Assembly (NCBI GenBank): GCA_051453625.1
Contig: JBOZIK010000001.1
Location: 20,040,684 to 20,080,363 of the forward strand
Source of the DNA: Welwitschia mirabilis
Lineage: Eukaryota; Gnetophyta; Gnetopsida; Welwitschiales
Direction of reading: 5' to 3'
DNA length: 39,680 nucleotides
Below the pieces are notes generated by a model, which did no database searches, was not told where the DNA came from, and saw only the letters and a list, made by a program, of their open reading frames with translations. A program made the position numbers and the translations under genes. Of the stretch, positions 1 through 12,394 are shown piece by piece (the stretch's first letter is position 1; each line of letters begins with the position of its first letter).

Positions 1-2
1 TA

Positions 3-107
3 CTTTAGGACTGCCAGGGAGGTGGGATGTCCCGGTTTACAGGTGGGACGTCCTGGGTTCACAGTGGGACATCCCGGCTTCACAGTGAGACATCCCGGGT
101 GCACATT
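3..107. repeat. 21-bp tandem array with GGGACRTCCC core
   Basis: Four clear units start at 24, 45, 66 and 87, exactly 21 bp apart. Each begins with a near-palindrome (GGGATGTCCC, GGGACGTCCT, GGGACATCCC, GAGACATCCC) followed by a spacer such as GGNTTCACAGT. A weaker unit may start at 3. The core is shared with the array at 33011-33382, so this may be a piece of a related LTR cut by the window edge. Confidence 0.8.
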
Positions 108-349
108 TTCTCAGATTTTCACCTCTTAACCTTGATCGTTCTAGAGTCCCATTGCTTAGTGACATCATTGAAAATCTTCATTTTCCCAACATCTGCGACC
201 ATAAACTTCAAATTGCATTCTCCTCCTACCTAACTTGCCCAAGAGGAGGATGTCTATGTGTTTGATTTGTCTCTCACCTTCTCCTACTTGGCCTTCCATG
301 CGCAACATTACTTCTTGGTACACCTTCTTCCTTTTTTTTTTCCTTCTTC

Positions 350-379
350 TTGTTGTTGTTGTTGTTGTTGTTGTTGCTG
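350..379. repeat. (TTG)n microsatellite
   Basis: About ten TTG/TGT units follow a CT-rich run (about 320-350) and precede interrupted GCTGTTGCTGCC repeats. Open frames across it are runs of Val, Cys, Leu or Thr and are not genes. Confidence 0.9.
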
Positions 380-1331
380 TTGCTGCCGCTGCAATTTCAA
401 CATTCAATGTTTCTACCATGCAATTCTCCTCTACCCTTGCTTCTTCCCTTGCTCTGGTCAAACCCCCTGCTCCTACCACTACTGTCAACCACAAAGGCAC
501 TTTCTATGGAGTGTATCTCTGGCATTATGTTTTCTGCATCCTAAAGGGTGGAGACCACTTGGTTAAACATCATGCCTATAATCCTCATAGATGTAGTAAT
601 GGATGTTATGCTTATAATCATCTCCTATAATAAAACCCCTGGCTTCATCATCCCTCTAAAGACCTTTATCTAAACATGAAATGTTTCAACCTAGAAGCTT
701 TAGCTGAACTATTTTTCAGTTTTTCCTAGAAAGCATAAGGGGTGTCAATTAGCCATTCTAATATCACTGATTGCTATGATTGCATAAAAAGGGGGATTTA
801 AAATGAAAATAAGGATGAAAATCAGTCAACAGATTGTTAATCATAAATATTTTAAAAAAGATATAAGCATGCTTCTCTATATTATATTATGAATACGTGT
901 ATTTTTTAGTAGCCTCTCTAGGAAGCAAGTTTTACTATTATAGATTTTGTTGTCAAGCAAATTCACCTCCTCAATGTATTTCTAATCTCTAACAAAGGCA
1001 ACATTGTATCTAACACACAAATGTACCTTCTTTAAGGGAAGTGTTCCATTGAAGTTGGCCTAGGCTCACAAATTATCACTTCATCAAAATCATAAAACAA
1101 GCAGCTAGAACATATAATCCCTGGTAGATTTAATTGCAGTAATGTTGATGGAAATAATAAGATAAAAAGGAATCAATAATATAAATCCCATTTTAGTTTC
1201 AATATTGATACATTAAAATTTAAAACAAGCAAGATCAAAACCACTTTATGAAATCCACTAGGATGATAAAACAAGCAAAACATGAATTTTTGCTTAAAAA
1301 CAAAAAGCAGATATGGAGGCATCTTCCTTAC
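380..1331. other. No gene recognised, left of the last visible exon
   Basis: AT-rich sequence. I searched the minus strand for the missing terminal exon and found none with a convincing acceptor and family-like sequence. It is most likely intron of the ataxin-2-like gene, but that is inference. Confidence 0.4.
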
Positions 1332-1385
1332 ATTGGGAAAATGTTGGACATACACGACCTGTCCTGGCATCATCTGTTGTGAATA
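1332..1385 (-). CDS. Ataxin-2-like exon 11, last one visible
   Basis: 54 bp, acceptor GATGAAG|TATTCA, donor CCAAT|GTAAGG. It encodes YSQQMMPGQVVYVQHFPN, like the Gln/Tyr/Val-rich tail of plant ataxin-2 proteins. No convincing terminal exon or stop appears between 1 and 1331, so the tail probably continues outside the window. Confidence 0.65.
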
Positions 1386-4300
1386 CTTCATCAAGATAAA
1401 ATAAAAACATAAGAAGATTACAAAATAAACAAGTCTCTCATTATTCTAGTGTATTTTAAACCTTCAAAATATAAAGTGAGGTTTCAAGCAAAATGTCAGA
1501 ACTCATGAAATTTGAAATTTCTATAAACGATAATGTTCCCACCAGTTGGTTACTTGGATGTAGATAACCAGGAGCCTGGTTCAATGCAGAGGCGTGTGAG
1601 GCATGTCTGACTGGTGTTTGTGTCACAAATGAATTCCCAATAATCTGCAAAACAAGTTGCAATGGTTTGTTCAGTCCCCCGATTGTTTGAGGTAGCAGAT
1701 TCCGAGAAGTAATTACTAGTGACGCATATAATCTTATTCCCCAAAAAAAGGATCAAAATATGTTCAAATCATGAACCTAACTCCATGCCAATAAGTGAGT
1801 AACATCATCTTTTGGATGCAAATGTTATATGTGTGTATTTATGATGAATGCACAACTGTTAAAAAAGCTGAACAAGTGGTCTTAAAGGCATTTGATTGCT
1901 TTGAGCTTGCAGTGTTCTCAAGCTACACATTGAATTTTAACAGCACCAATTTTAACTTACTTTTAATTGTGAAATCTTTATTTCCAACCATTTGAATTTC
2001 ATCTAGTGGTACTGCAGGGCGTGCCATTCCCTCTGAATCCCTTTATTTTCTTTGCCATCAAGATCACAAAATAAATAAATATTGTGAAAAGTTAAAACGA
2101 TCAACTGAGAGAAGACGGGATTTTGGGATTTCTGCATCAATGATGTTCAGCTCCAACTTAGAGAATTGTCTTTTTGTCAATTTCAAAATCCAGAATTTCA
2201 CAAAAGATCCTCCATGATGTTAATATTCATTACTATCTTACATGAATCTAATTTAGGAAACAGACTGAAACAAAAACAAGTAACCCTGAATAATGCAAAA
2301 AGACATTGAAACGTAATAACAATAACATGAGTACTGGATTATATGACATATTTGGTATACTGCTCTGTCAGATTGACATCAACAGTTTAAAAGACTGCTC
2401 AAGTGTGGGCTTACACATGCGGCAAAAGAGAGTAACATTAGGAGGATATGGATGTGAAAAGAGGAATCCAGAGAGGTTGTGAACAGCTATTATCAAAAAT
2501 CATGGTTCGAAATGCTATTTAAATCAATGAGATCTAGTTAAAAGATGTGAACTAATGAAACATACTTCAACATTCTCCGTAAAGAATGTGAACCGATGAA
2601 ACATTTACTGCTGGAATCACAGATAGGTTGCTTTATATCTACAATAGAGCAAAATCATAAGAAAAGAAGCAAGTAGCAATAAGCAAGATAGACAATGTTC
2701 AACCCCTACACATATCTGAAAAGACAGGATGGTTGAATGGGATTTATTAGCTTCACCACTAACTACCATTACAAAGGATATNNNNNNNNNNNNNNNNNNN
2801 NNNNNNNNNNNNNNNNNNNNNNNNNNNNNNNNNNNNNNNNNNNNNNNNNNNNNNNNNNNNNNNNNNNNNNNNNNNNNNNNNNNNNNNNNNNNNNNNNNNN
2901 NNNNNNNNNNNNNNNNNNNNNNNNNNNNNNNNNNNNNNNNNNNNNNNNNNNNNNNNNNNNNNNNNNNNNNNNNNNNNNNNNNNNNNNNNNNNNNNNNNNN
3001 NNNNNNNNNNNNNNNNNNNNNNNNNNNNNNNNNNNNNNNNNNNNNNNNNNNNNNNNNNNNNNNNNNNNNNNNNNNNNNNNNNNNNNNNNNNNNNNNNNNN
3101 NNNNNNNNNNNNNNNNNNNNNNNNNNNNNNNNNNNNNNNNNNNNNNNNNNNNNNNNNNNNNNNNNNNNNNNNNNNNNNNNNNNNNNNNNNNNNNNNNNNN
3201 NNNNNNNNNNNNNNNNNNNNNNNNNNNNNNNNNNNNNNNNNNNNNNNNNNNNNNNNNNNNNNNNNNNNNNNNNNNNNNNNNNNNNNNNNNNNNNNNNNNN
3301 NNNNNNNNNNNNNNNNNNNNNNNNNNNNNNNNNNNNNNNNNNNNNNNNNNNNNNNNNNNNNNNNNNNNNNNNNNNNNNNNNNNNNNNNNNNNNNNNNNNN
3401 NNNNNNNNNNNNNNNNNNNNNNNNNNNNNNNNNNNNNNNNNNNNNNNNNNNNNNNNNNNNNNNNNNNNNNNNNNNNNNNNNNNNNNNNNNNNNNNNNNNN
3501 NNNNNNNNNNNNNNNNNNNNNNNNNNNNNNNNNNNNNNNNNNNNNNNNNNNNNNNNNNNNNNNNNAACAACAATTTTAATAATGATTCAGGATAAGAAGA
3601 TAGTCAAGAACCAAGGCTATTTCAGACCTTTGTCACCAAATTTCAAAGATTTGCCAGGTTCACATTAAACATTGCAATTAACCTTTTCTAGAAACATGAT
3701 TAAAAAAATAAGACTGAAGAATGATGATATGAGCCTTAAATGTTTAGATTCATTTACAGTTGATGTACAGGATTAGCCTTCTGGTAGATGAATACTTGCA
3801 TTGTGTACTTAATTTAGACCAAGCTAATCATACTTTTCTCTATTAGCTTGATGTACAATCAAACCCTTAAATGGTGCATCAATACTCTCCCACTATCCTA
3901 AATAAGCCAAATAAACCAACATGGATGCTCTTCAACCGTTTCCATTAAACATCACCAACTTCCAACAAAATACAAATTGTCCAAATACATGCTCATGTGC
4001 CTCATCAAGATTACTACTGATCCATTCACCTGATTGTTTATTAATTAAAAAAGATGACTCTAGTAGCATTTCCAAAGATTTCCACTACAAGGCCAATGAG
4101 ATCTCGTTATTCCAGATTGCCCCAGATTGCAATTTGGATCCGCATTTCACAACTACACTTTCTCATTTCCAGAGCATCAACACAATCCTTTTGCAAAGAA
4201 TATCCTTCATCATGATGCACCAAATGTTTCAGCTTTGATCAACAAGTCGATCTCTTGTCTATAATCACTCCATTTTGATGTAGATGAAGACTACCCTAAG

Positions 4301-5607
4301 CCAATACCATTACTGTGAGATCAGCAAGCCTTTCAACAAAGCATTTGGTACATCACAGAAAAAAGGAAAAGAAAGGGGAAAAATAAAAAGAAAATCATCC
4401 TCGCTCTACTCTATGTGGCTCTACTAGGCTACAAGTCATTCAATTCATTTTAAAGCTCACTATGCTCCATTGCACTTCACTCCACTTCATGTGGATAAAC
4501 GCCAACCTCCACTACCACCAATTCTTCAAAAATGACATCAAAAAACAGATAGACAACTAATGGAGTTTTTGTCAGCCCTGTTCAGTTGTACATTTCCATC
4601 TTCAAATATTTCTCCCGAGTGTCGCATCCAATGAAGTCAAGAGGTTAGAGNNNNNNNNNNNNNNNNNNNNNNNNNNNNNNNNNNNNNNNNNNNNNNNNNN
4701 NNNNNNNNNNNNNNNNNNNNNNNNNNNNNNNNNNNNNNNNNNNNNNNNNNNNNNNNNNNNNNNNNNNNNNNNNNNNNNNNNNNNNNNNNNNNNNNNNNNN
4801 NNNNNNNNNNNNNNNNNNNNNNNNNNNNNNNNNNNNNNNNNNNNNNNNNNNNNNNNNNNNNNNNNNNNNNNNNNNNNNNNNNNNNNNNNNNNNNNNNNNN
4901 NNNNNNNNNNNNNNNNNNNNNNNNNNNNNNNNNNNNNNNNNNNNNNNNNNNNNNNNNNNNNNNNNNNNNNNNNNNNNNNNNNNNNNNNNNNNNNNNNNNN
5001 NNNNNNNNNNNNNNNNNNNNNNNNNNNNNNNNNNNNNNNNNNNNNNNNNNNNNNNNNNNNNNNNNNNNNNNNNNNNNNNNNNNNNNNNNNNNNNNNNNNN
5101 NNNNNNNNNNNNNNNNNNNNNNNNNNNNNNNNNNNNNNNNNNNNNNNNNNNNNNNNNNNNNNNNNNNNNNNNNNNNNNNNNNNNNNNNNNNNNNNNNNNN
5201 NNNNNNNNNNNNNNNNNNNNNNNNNNNNNNNNNNNNNNNNNNNNNNNNNNNNNNNNNNNNNNNNNNNNNNNNNNNNNNNNNNNNNNNNNNNNNNNNNNNN
5301 NNNNNNNNNNNNNNNNNNNNNNNNNNNNNNNNNNNNNNNNNNNNNNNNNNNNNNNNNNNNNNNNNNNNNNNNNNNNNNNNNNNNNNNNNNNNNNNNNNNN
5401 NNNNNNNNNNNNNNNNNNNNNNNNNNNNNNNNNNNNNNNNNNNNNNNNNNNNNNNNNNNNNNNNNNNNNNNNNNNNNNNNNNNNNNNNNNNNNNNNNNNN
5501 NNNNNNNNNNNNNNNNNNNNNNNNNNNNNNNNNNNNNNNNNNNNNNNNNNNNNNNTTCCATCTTCAAATATTTCTCCCGAGTGTCGCAGCCAATGAAGTC
5601 ACGAGTT

Positions 5608-5651
<44 letters not shown>

Positions 5652-8600
5652 TCAATGCTACAAAAATGTTAGATCATAAAAATAAGAAATAACTATGCAG
5701 CCTACTATGCAGGTCACTAAGAGTTTCTAGTTAGCTGTCACCCACCTAGTGTCAAACCATGTATCAACACAAACAATTAGTACATCAACACTCAATTTGA
5801 GAATCATCAACAGAAAATTTATTTAAACCAAATATTTGTAATACGACTTACATTGAGTGGTGGAACACAACTTACATTGAGTGGTGGAACACGAGAGTGT
5901 CAACCCAACTAACAAGTAAAGGTAAAGGGTCTCATTTCCATTTCCCCTTCTCAATGGCTCTTTGTCCTTCCCAAATACCTCTGTCACGTTGTTTATGAAT
6001 CCAAAACGTCCCTTGGGCAAGGACAAGGCCCTTGCTTTATAGCTTTTCGAATAAGTTAGAAGGATGCAAAGTTGGTTAACATAGAACTGCTACGATCGCT
6101 ACATGAGTCATTGGACAACTTGTAAGTAGTAACCATTTCAACCTGTAACACTAGAAGGTGTTGTTGGCTTTTCACTAGGTGATGGTATGTGCTGACAGTT
6201 TCAGCCTATAACAATAGAAGGGGTCGCTATGTCGTTTCTGAGTCATCGTTGGGCAATGTTGTTGCTGCAATTTCATCGCTAGGCAATTGAACGTAGTGAT
6301 TGTTTCATCAGTGCCCAATTTTTTGCATTCCTTGAGTTCAATCATGATTTGACCTTATCATGTCTTCTTTCGAAACCTGTAATCTCATAGAACACTTGAA
6401 AATTCCACCATTAGTACCTCTATAATCCTCTTTTTTTATATCTTTCATAGCCCCGACCAGGCCCTTAATAGTCCCTAGTAAGAAAGGCCGCTTATAATGA
6501 AAGAGGTTCGTGGGACAAGGGTGCAAAATCAAAATAAGGTAACAAAGCAAGGAATATCATATTGCATTAATGTAAGTCATATTTTACAAAACAAAATACA
6601 AAATCTTTTATTTTCAACCAGCTTACCATATACATGAAAGCTACCATGTCTAAGAAAGGTTGTCTAAGAGTGTGAAACTCTATAACGGAATCAAGACATG
6701 GTTGTTGAAAAGGATATCCTTTATATGTATGGAGGCATGATGGAAATCATGAAGTGACATACTAGTGATAGATAGCAAGTTGACTCTTCCTCTAGATGGT
6801 AAGATTGATGTAGTGATAACTTTGAAATAAATCATATTAATAGTACATTACCTTGATAATTATTTGGCATCTCAAGCAACTTAAATGAACTGAACTACAT
6901 GAAGGTTTGATAGTGTTGGCCCCATTACCATCACACCAAAGCCCATGACTTAGGTGGAAACTCGAACCCTTTATATTTACCCACTTGTTAGGCTGGGCAT
7001 GGGGAGTGCATACCCAACAATCTTCAATCGATCCACATGCCAAGTTCTTACATGAACCAGGAAGACACTAAGGAGATTCAAACCTAAAACCAAGCCAAAC
7101 TATAGCTCTAATACCAATTGTTGGCCCCATTACCATCACACCAAAAACCATGACTTAGATGGAAACTTGAACCCTTTATATTTACCCACTTGTTGGGCTG
7201 GACATTGGGAGCACATACCCAACAGATAGAAGGAGAGAGACAACAACTCATAGACAAAACGATTCAAACAGTAGACAATGAGAATTTAATTGGAAGTTAG
7301 GAGTCGATCAAATCAAGAATTTTACAAAGACTAGCACTACTCTAGATCTTGACAGGTTCAAACATAAATATAAGGACTACGTTTAGACAACATTATGACA
7401 TACAAAAGCTTCCAACTGAAGACAGTACACCAAACTAGGGAAAGAACTATCTAGAAACCTTGTACGAAGTGGACCTAATTTTTGATATACAAATAAAGAG
7501 AAGGGATAGAACTTGCTCTTCCTAGAATTGATAAAAGAAAACCAACTTGTAATAAAGCATTTCACGTTGTTAAGACAATTTTCAAAGGTAAATGCCAAAC
7601 TAAGATCACACCATTGTCAATTTCATGAAGTTTCATTTACCCATTGAGTCAAATTTGGAATGTTCAAAGGCCAGTAATCAGTTTTAGGGCAACAATTTTA
7701 GGCTATCATGTGTTAGGCATGTTTCTAACCACTATGCCCTCGGTGAAGGACAGACTTCAACAACATGCATTGGAATTCCCCAAAACGGAGTCAAACCACA
7801 TCACAAAATCCATAGATAATGTGGGTTGGGAACCCATCTGTTAAGCACCTACTCGCATTAGCATGGCATTCGCAAGACACAGCTGTTGCCCAAGAGACAT
7901 GTTATTTGGTGCTTCAAAGGCTATAACCACGTGCGAGCTTAGCATACCTTTAAGACGGTATGTTCCAGATGATGTTGCTCTCCCCTCCTTTTTTCTTTTC
8001 CTCTTTTTTTTTCTTTTAATAAATAGATGGATGACTCTAACTCAATGTGGATACTACATGAGATCAAATTAGATCTATGAAATTAAGTGGATTGAATCTA
8101 AGAAGCTTAGACATGAGAAAAATATTTGTTAACATGTGAAAAGTAAATGAAAGTTGATCCTCCTTAACATGATTTGGAGAAACATTCCTCATTTACCTAC
8201 TCAATATCACTATTATTAGATATTTAGGTGATCACAATGTGCTCCCCTTCTTGCAAAGGGTCTATTGAAAGTAGTTCTTCCACAGGTTCGAGTCGTGCCT
8301 TAGAAGGTCACTTTTGAAATAAAGCTTTAAAAGTTGCCTATTAATATGGAAGATTTCACACGTAGTGGTATCTTGGATGCAAATGGACCCATTAGGTTGA
8401 ATTTTCACAATACGACAAGGGTTGAACTATCTAAACACAAGCTTATTATGGCATACTAACCTTAGTGTTGAAGAGAATTACTAATTGATCAAGTTCAAAA
8501 TGTTTGGATTGGATATGTTCATTGTGATAATATTTCGCTTGCACTTTGGTGATAAACTTACAAGTAATAGCTTGTGTTCTTTTCACCCCGGGATATTAGA

Positions 8601-11600
8601 TTTGGAGGAGGCAAGTATAGAGATTAAATTCTTGATTCGTTAAGTTCCACATATGGCAAGTCTAAAAAGAATGATCAGCAATATTAGCGAGACATACATA
8701 AAATTTGCCATCAAGTCGTTCATAAGGACAGAAGCCAAAGAACTATGCCAAGTTGTTATGTAAGACCTAAGAACATAATCAAGCTTCAAAGCCCAATTCA
8801 TACAAGAGGAGCTACCAATTTCTTGAAGAAAGACTTTGTGTTGCAATGGAGTCAAAAAATTCTATGTGAGTCCACGCAAAGGCTTGAAGCTTCTTGGTTA
8901 ACACATCAATTACTCGAGCTTCTTCATGTTGAGATAAAGTTGATGATATAATGAGAGGTCTTTGAGGGTTCTTGTGGATGAATATGTACTTCATATGGGG
9001 AGGTAAATCTTTCAAAGTTAGCTAATTGGTTTGAAGTTCCAACCCTCCTTCTGATAGGAGGTTAATTGGTTGTTGCAAAATTCTCCTTCTTTCCAAATTA
9101 AAAAATCGTTCTTCCTCCCATTGTGAGTCCTCAACAGTTTCTCTTAATTGGTCTTCATTTAATTGGCATGGGTTGGAGGAATTCAAGAAGGATTGAATCA
9201 AGTGAAAAACTGAAAATCATGATGGAAGAGACTAGAAGGGGATGAATTGGAATTATTTAAGATAATGATTTCTTAAGTAGTACAGGTGAAGACAAGCTTG
9301 AAATCTTGAACCATTGAGTCCACTACGTCAAAAATTTTATCAATCGCTTCAGCGTACTCTGCTGCATCAAAGACCCTAATGTTAAATTTTTAAACTCTAA
9401 TGGCTAAAATCATTGTTCCAGTTCGAGTGTTAACGATCCAATAGGTTGTTGCGCAAAAGGCTCTTCCTAAAATTAGAGGATATCCACCTTCCTTAGCTAC
9501 CTCAAGGACTACAAAGTCAGCTGGATAAAAACCATTATCAATTTGGAGAACAAGATCCTTGATAATGCCTAATGGTTTAGCACTTGAAGTATCAACCAAT
9601 TCAAGAATAATATTAGTGGGTTGTGTCCTTCCTTCAAGTTGCAAATGTTTAGCAATGTGAAGGGGCATGACGTTCACATTTACTCCTAAATCAATAAGGC
9701 ATTTCCTTACCTTCTTGCTTTCCTCCAAAATTACACTTATTATAGCCTCCCGAGTCATTACAATCAGGAGGCTTATTGGCTAGGAAGAATGTTGTGCCTT
9801 GGGCCATAAAGACCTTCTTTGGCATAGCTCTATTCTTCTTCCTAATCACTAAGTCTCTCCATACATTGGCGTATTGCTTGCTCTCTTGGAGATTCTTCCA
9901 AAGTGATAGGTTGATGTTGATCCCCTTCATCAATTTCCTCCAATATTCGTCATACACCAAAGCGGGTTTCAATCACTTCATCCAGGGTGTTGGTTCGTCT
10001 TGTACTTTCCCCTTCCCATTCTCAAAAGATATGGATGTGCTCAGTTGACCAGTTGGCATGTTAGGGGTAACCTCCTCCACATCATCTTCATTCTTTTCTT
10101 CATCAAAAGTTTGATAAGTTCAAGCATTTGTATCAGTACCTTGGTGTGTCACTACTTTATAGTGCTTCACGTTGTCCTTGTTGGCATAAGGTGGGGTAGG
10201 AATGATGCCTTGCTTTTGTTGATCACAAAGGATGGTCTGTTGCAAAATACTTATCGTCATCTCCATGTTTTTGATGGTTTCTTGATTTTGCTTCACCAGG
10301 TTTTCTCTTGCTTTCGTTGATCACAAAGGATAGTTTGTTGCAAAATACTTATCATCTTCTCCATGTTTTCATTGGTTTCTTGATTTTACTTCACCAGGTT
10401 TTCTAGAGTAACTTTCAACATGTCCTACTCAAATGAATTATGTGAATTGCCTCTTGAGTAATAAGGTGTTGAATTGTTGTAAGGTAACCTTAGAGGATTA
10501 TTAGGAAAATTTTGAAATTAAGCATTAAAGGTCTTCTTAAAGTCCCCTGCTAGTGACAGATTTGTTTGAGCACTAAAGACAAACACTTCCTCATAAATGA
10601 TCTCCTTACATGTTGATAATGTAGAGCATTATTCAATTATGTGTCCATTCTCTTCGCAAAGACAACAAGAAGCAACAAGCATTTTGGATGTCGAAGGCTT
10701 GTCATGATCCCTCACCACTTTCAAACCTGTAAGGTTTGAAGACACTTCTTTCAAGGTTGAACTGAAAGTTCCAATTAAAGATGCAACATCAAACGTGGAT
10801 GAAGTGGAGGGTGAGGAGTCCATAACTTTAACATCTTTCAGTAGTTCCCTCATTGTTTTATTTTTAGATCTTGATATAGTGGGGGGCCAAGGTTTGCCCG
10901 TTTTACATATTTGTTCTTACTTTTTCCCAAGCATTTATGAGGTCCTTGTCTAACATGTTTCCCCAGCTAGCAAAGTCAACCATTTGTCTAATATGCCAGT
11001 GTAATCCTTCAAGGAAGTAATCGATAACCTGATAGGTTCAGAATTCGTTACACAGGTTTTGAGTAACAAAGCCAATGGAGCGTTCAAAGGTTGTGCAAAA
11101 ATCCTCCTCATACTTTTGTTTAAATCCACTTACTTGCTTTCGTAACTCCTGAATTGGCTCGTCATGTACCTTCCTAGAAACGTTGTGCACATATCATCCC
11201 AAGAGCTGATACTGTGGTTGCGTAATGAATTGAACCAAATCTTAGCTTTCTCTCTACGAGTTAAAGGCAATGCTTTCAGAAAGGTGCTATTGGTTACATT
11301 TTTCCCTACAGCTTTTGCTAGTTGTTCAATTTCTATTAGATGGCTATAGGCATCCTCATGATCATGTCCACAGAAAACTGGATAGATAAACAAGTTTTGA
11401 ATTTCGACATCCTCTCCATCTGGCAATTAAATGGGATTGTTTGAGCTATTCTTACGATTTAAATGCAGATCAATTAGGGAGGCGGTTGGACTATTAGGAG
11501 TGCCCATCAAGGTATTTAAAGATGACCCTTGTTGAGAAAGAGGCAGAAAAGTAGAGGCGTCTCAAGTTCCCTTGCCCAATCTATGAGATGTGAAATGTTA

Positions 11601-12354
11601 AGAACTAGTAGGGACTTCTTCGTTTTCCGAATCAAATTCAGGAGGAGGGTGAGTTTCAGACGATTCACAAATGGAGGGGTCTCGTTGTGTTTTGTGTCGC
11701 TATTGAAACAGCCCTTCTCTGATGTATCTCTGATTAATTTCAAATCATTGTTTGGTCCTTAAGGCATATCAAGTTATGAAAAGATGTGCCTATTGCAATG
11801 TTAGATAAAACCACACAACAAAAACCAACACACATTATCTATTCAATGCAAGGTGTAGGAGTACACAAGGCCTCAAATCACTAGGATCATATAGGAGAAG
11901 TCTCTCAAACTTCCACTAGACACATGGTGTAGGAGCACACAAGGCCTCAAATCACCAAGATCATCCAAAGTGGTGTTGAAAAGAGGTTCAAACACAAGGT
12001 GTAGGAGAACACAAGATCTCAATCACCAAAATTGCACTAGTGAGTATTATTCAAAATCAGAATATAAAAACAATGCAACAAAAAGAAAACTCTGGAAGGA
12101 TAGAGTAATCAAACTCAAGAGAGTTTGCAGACCAATCCCTTCCTTTATTCACTACAATGTTCACCAAAGCACAAACAAGTAGAAGAAATCTCACCTTGTT
12201 GGTAGCTCTGGCTAAAGGTCTTCTTCTCTAAGGAAGACATGCTTGGCTTCCCCGACAACAGCTCCAAAATGTTGATGGAGTTTTTGTTAGCCCTGTTCAG
12301 TTCTGCATTTCCATCTCCACATATTTCTCCCAAGCATCGTATCTAGTGTGAGAA

Positions 12355-12394
<40 letters not shown>

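Larger units (their letters stand above)
4560..6447 (-). repeat. 3' LTR of the gypsy element, interrupted by a gap
   Basis: Matches 12270-13144. The piece 4560-4650 and the piece 5556-6447 are separated by 905 N. The last ~57 bases before the gap (4594-4650) are nearly the same as the first ~57 after it (5556-5612). It has a (GA)n tract at 5611-5648 and a 24-bp tandem duplication at 5846-5893 that the other LTR lacks. Confidence 0.8.

Noticed and set aside
165-630. Overlapping open frames rich in Thr, Val, Cys or Leu
   Set aside because: Product of the (TTG)n microsatellite and its CT-rich border; no family resemblance and open on both strands.
2617-3595. Long open frames across 2617-3595, 4602-5567 and 20119-21042
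   Set aside because: They are open only because runs of N contain no stops; flanking real codons are few and match nothing.
3921-4238. 105-residue plus-strand open frame
   Set aside because: No family resemblance, lies in the long intron on the opposite strand, and composition is like its flanks.
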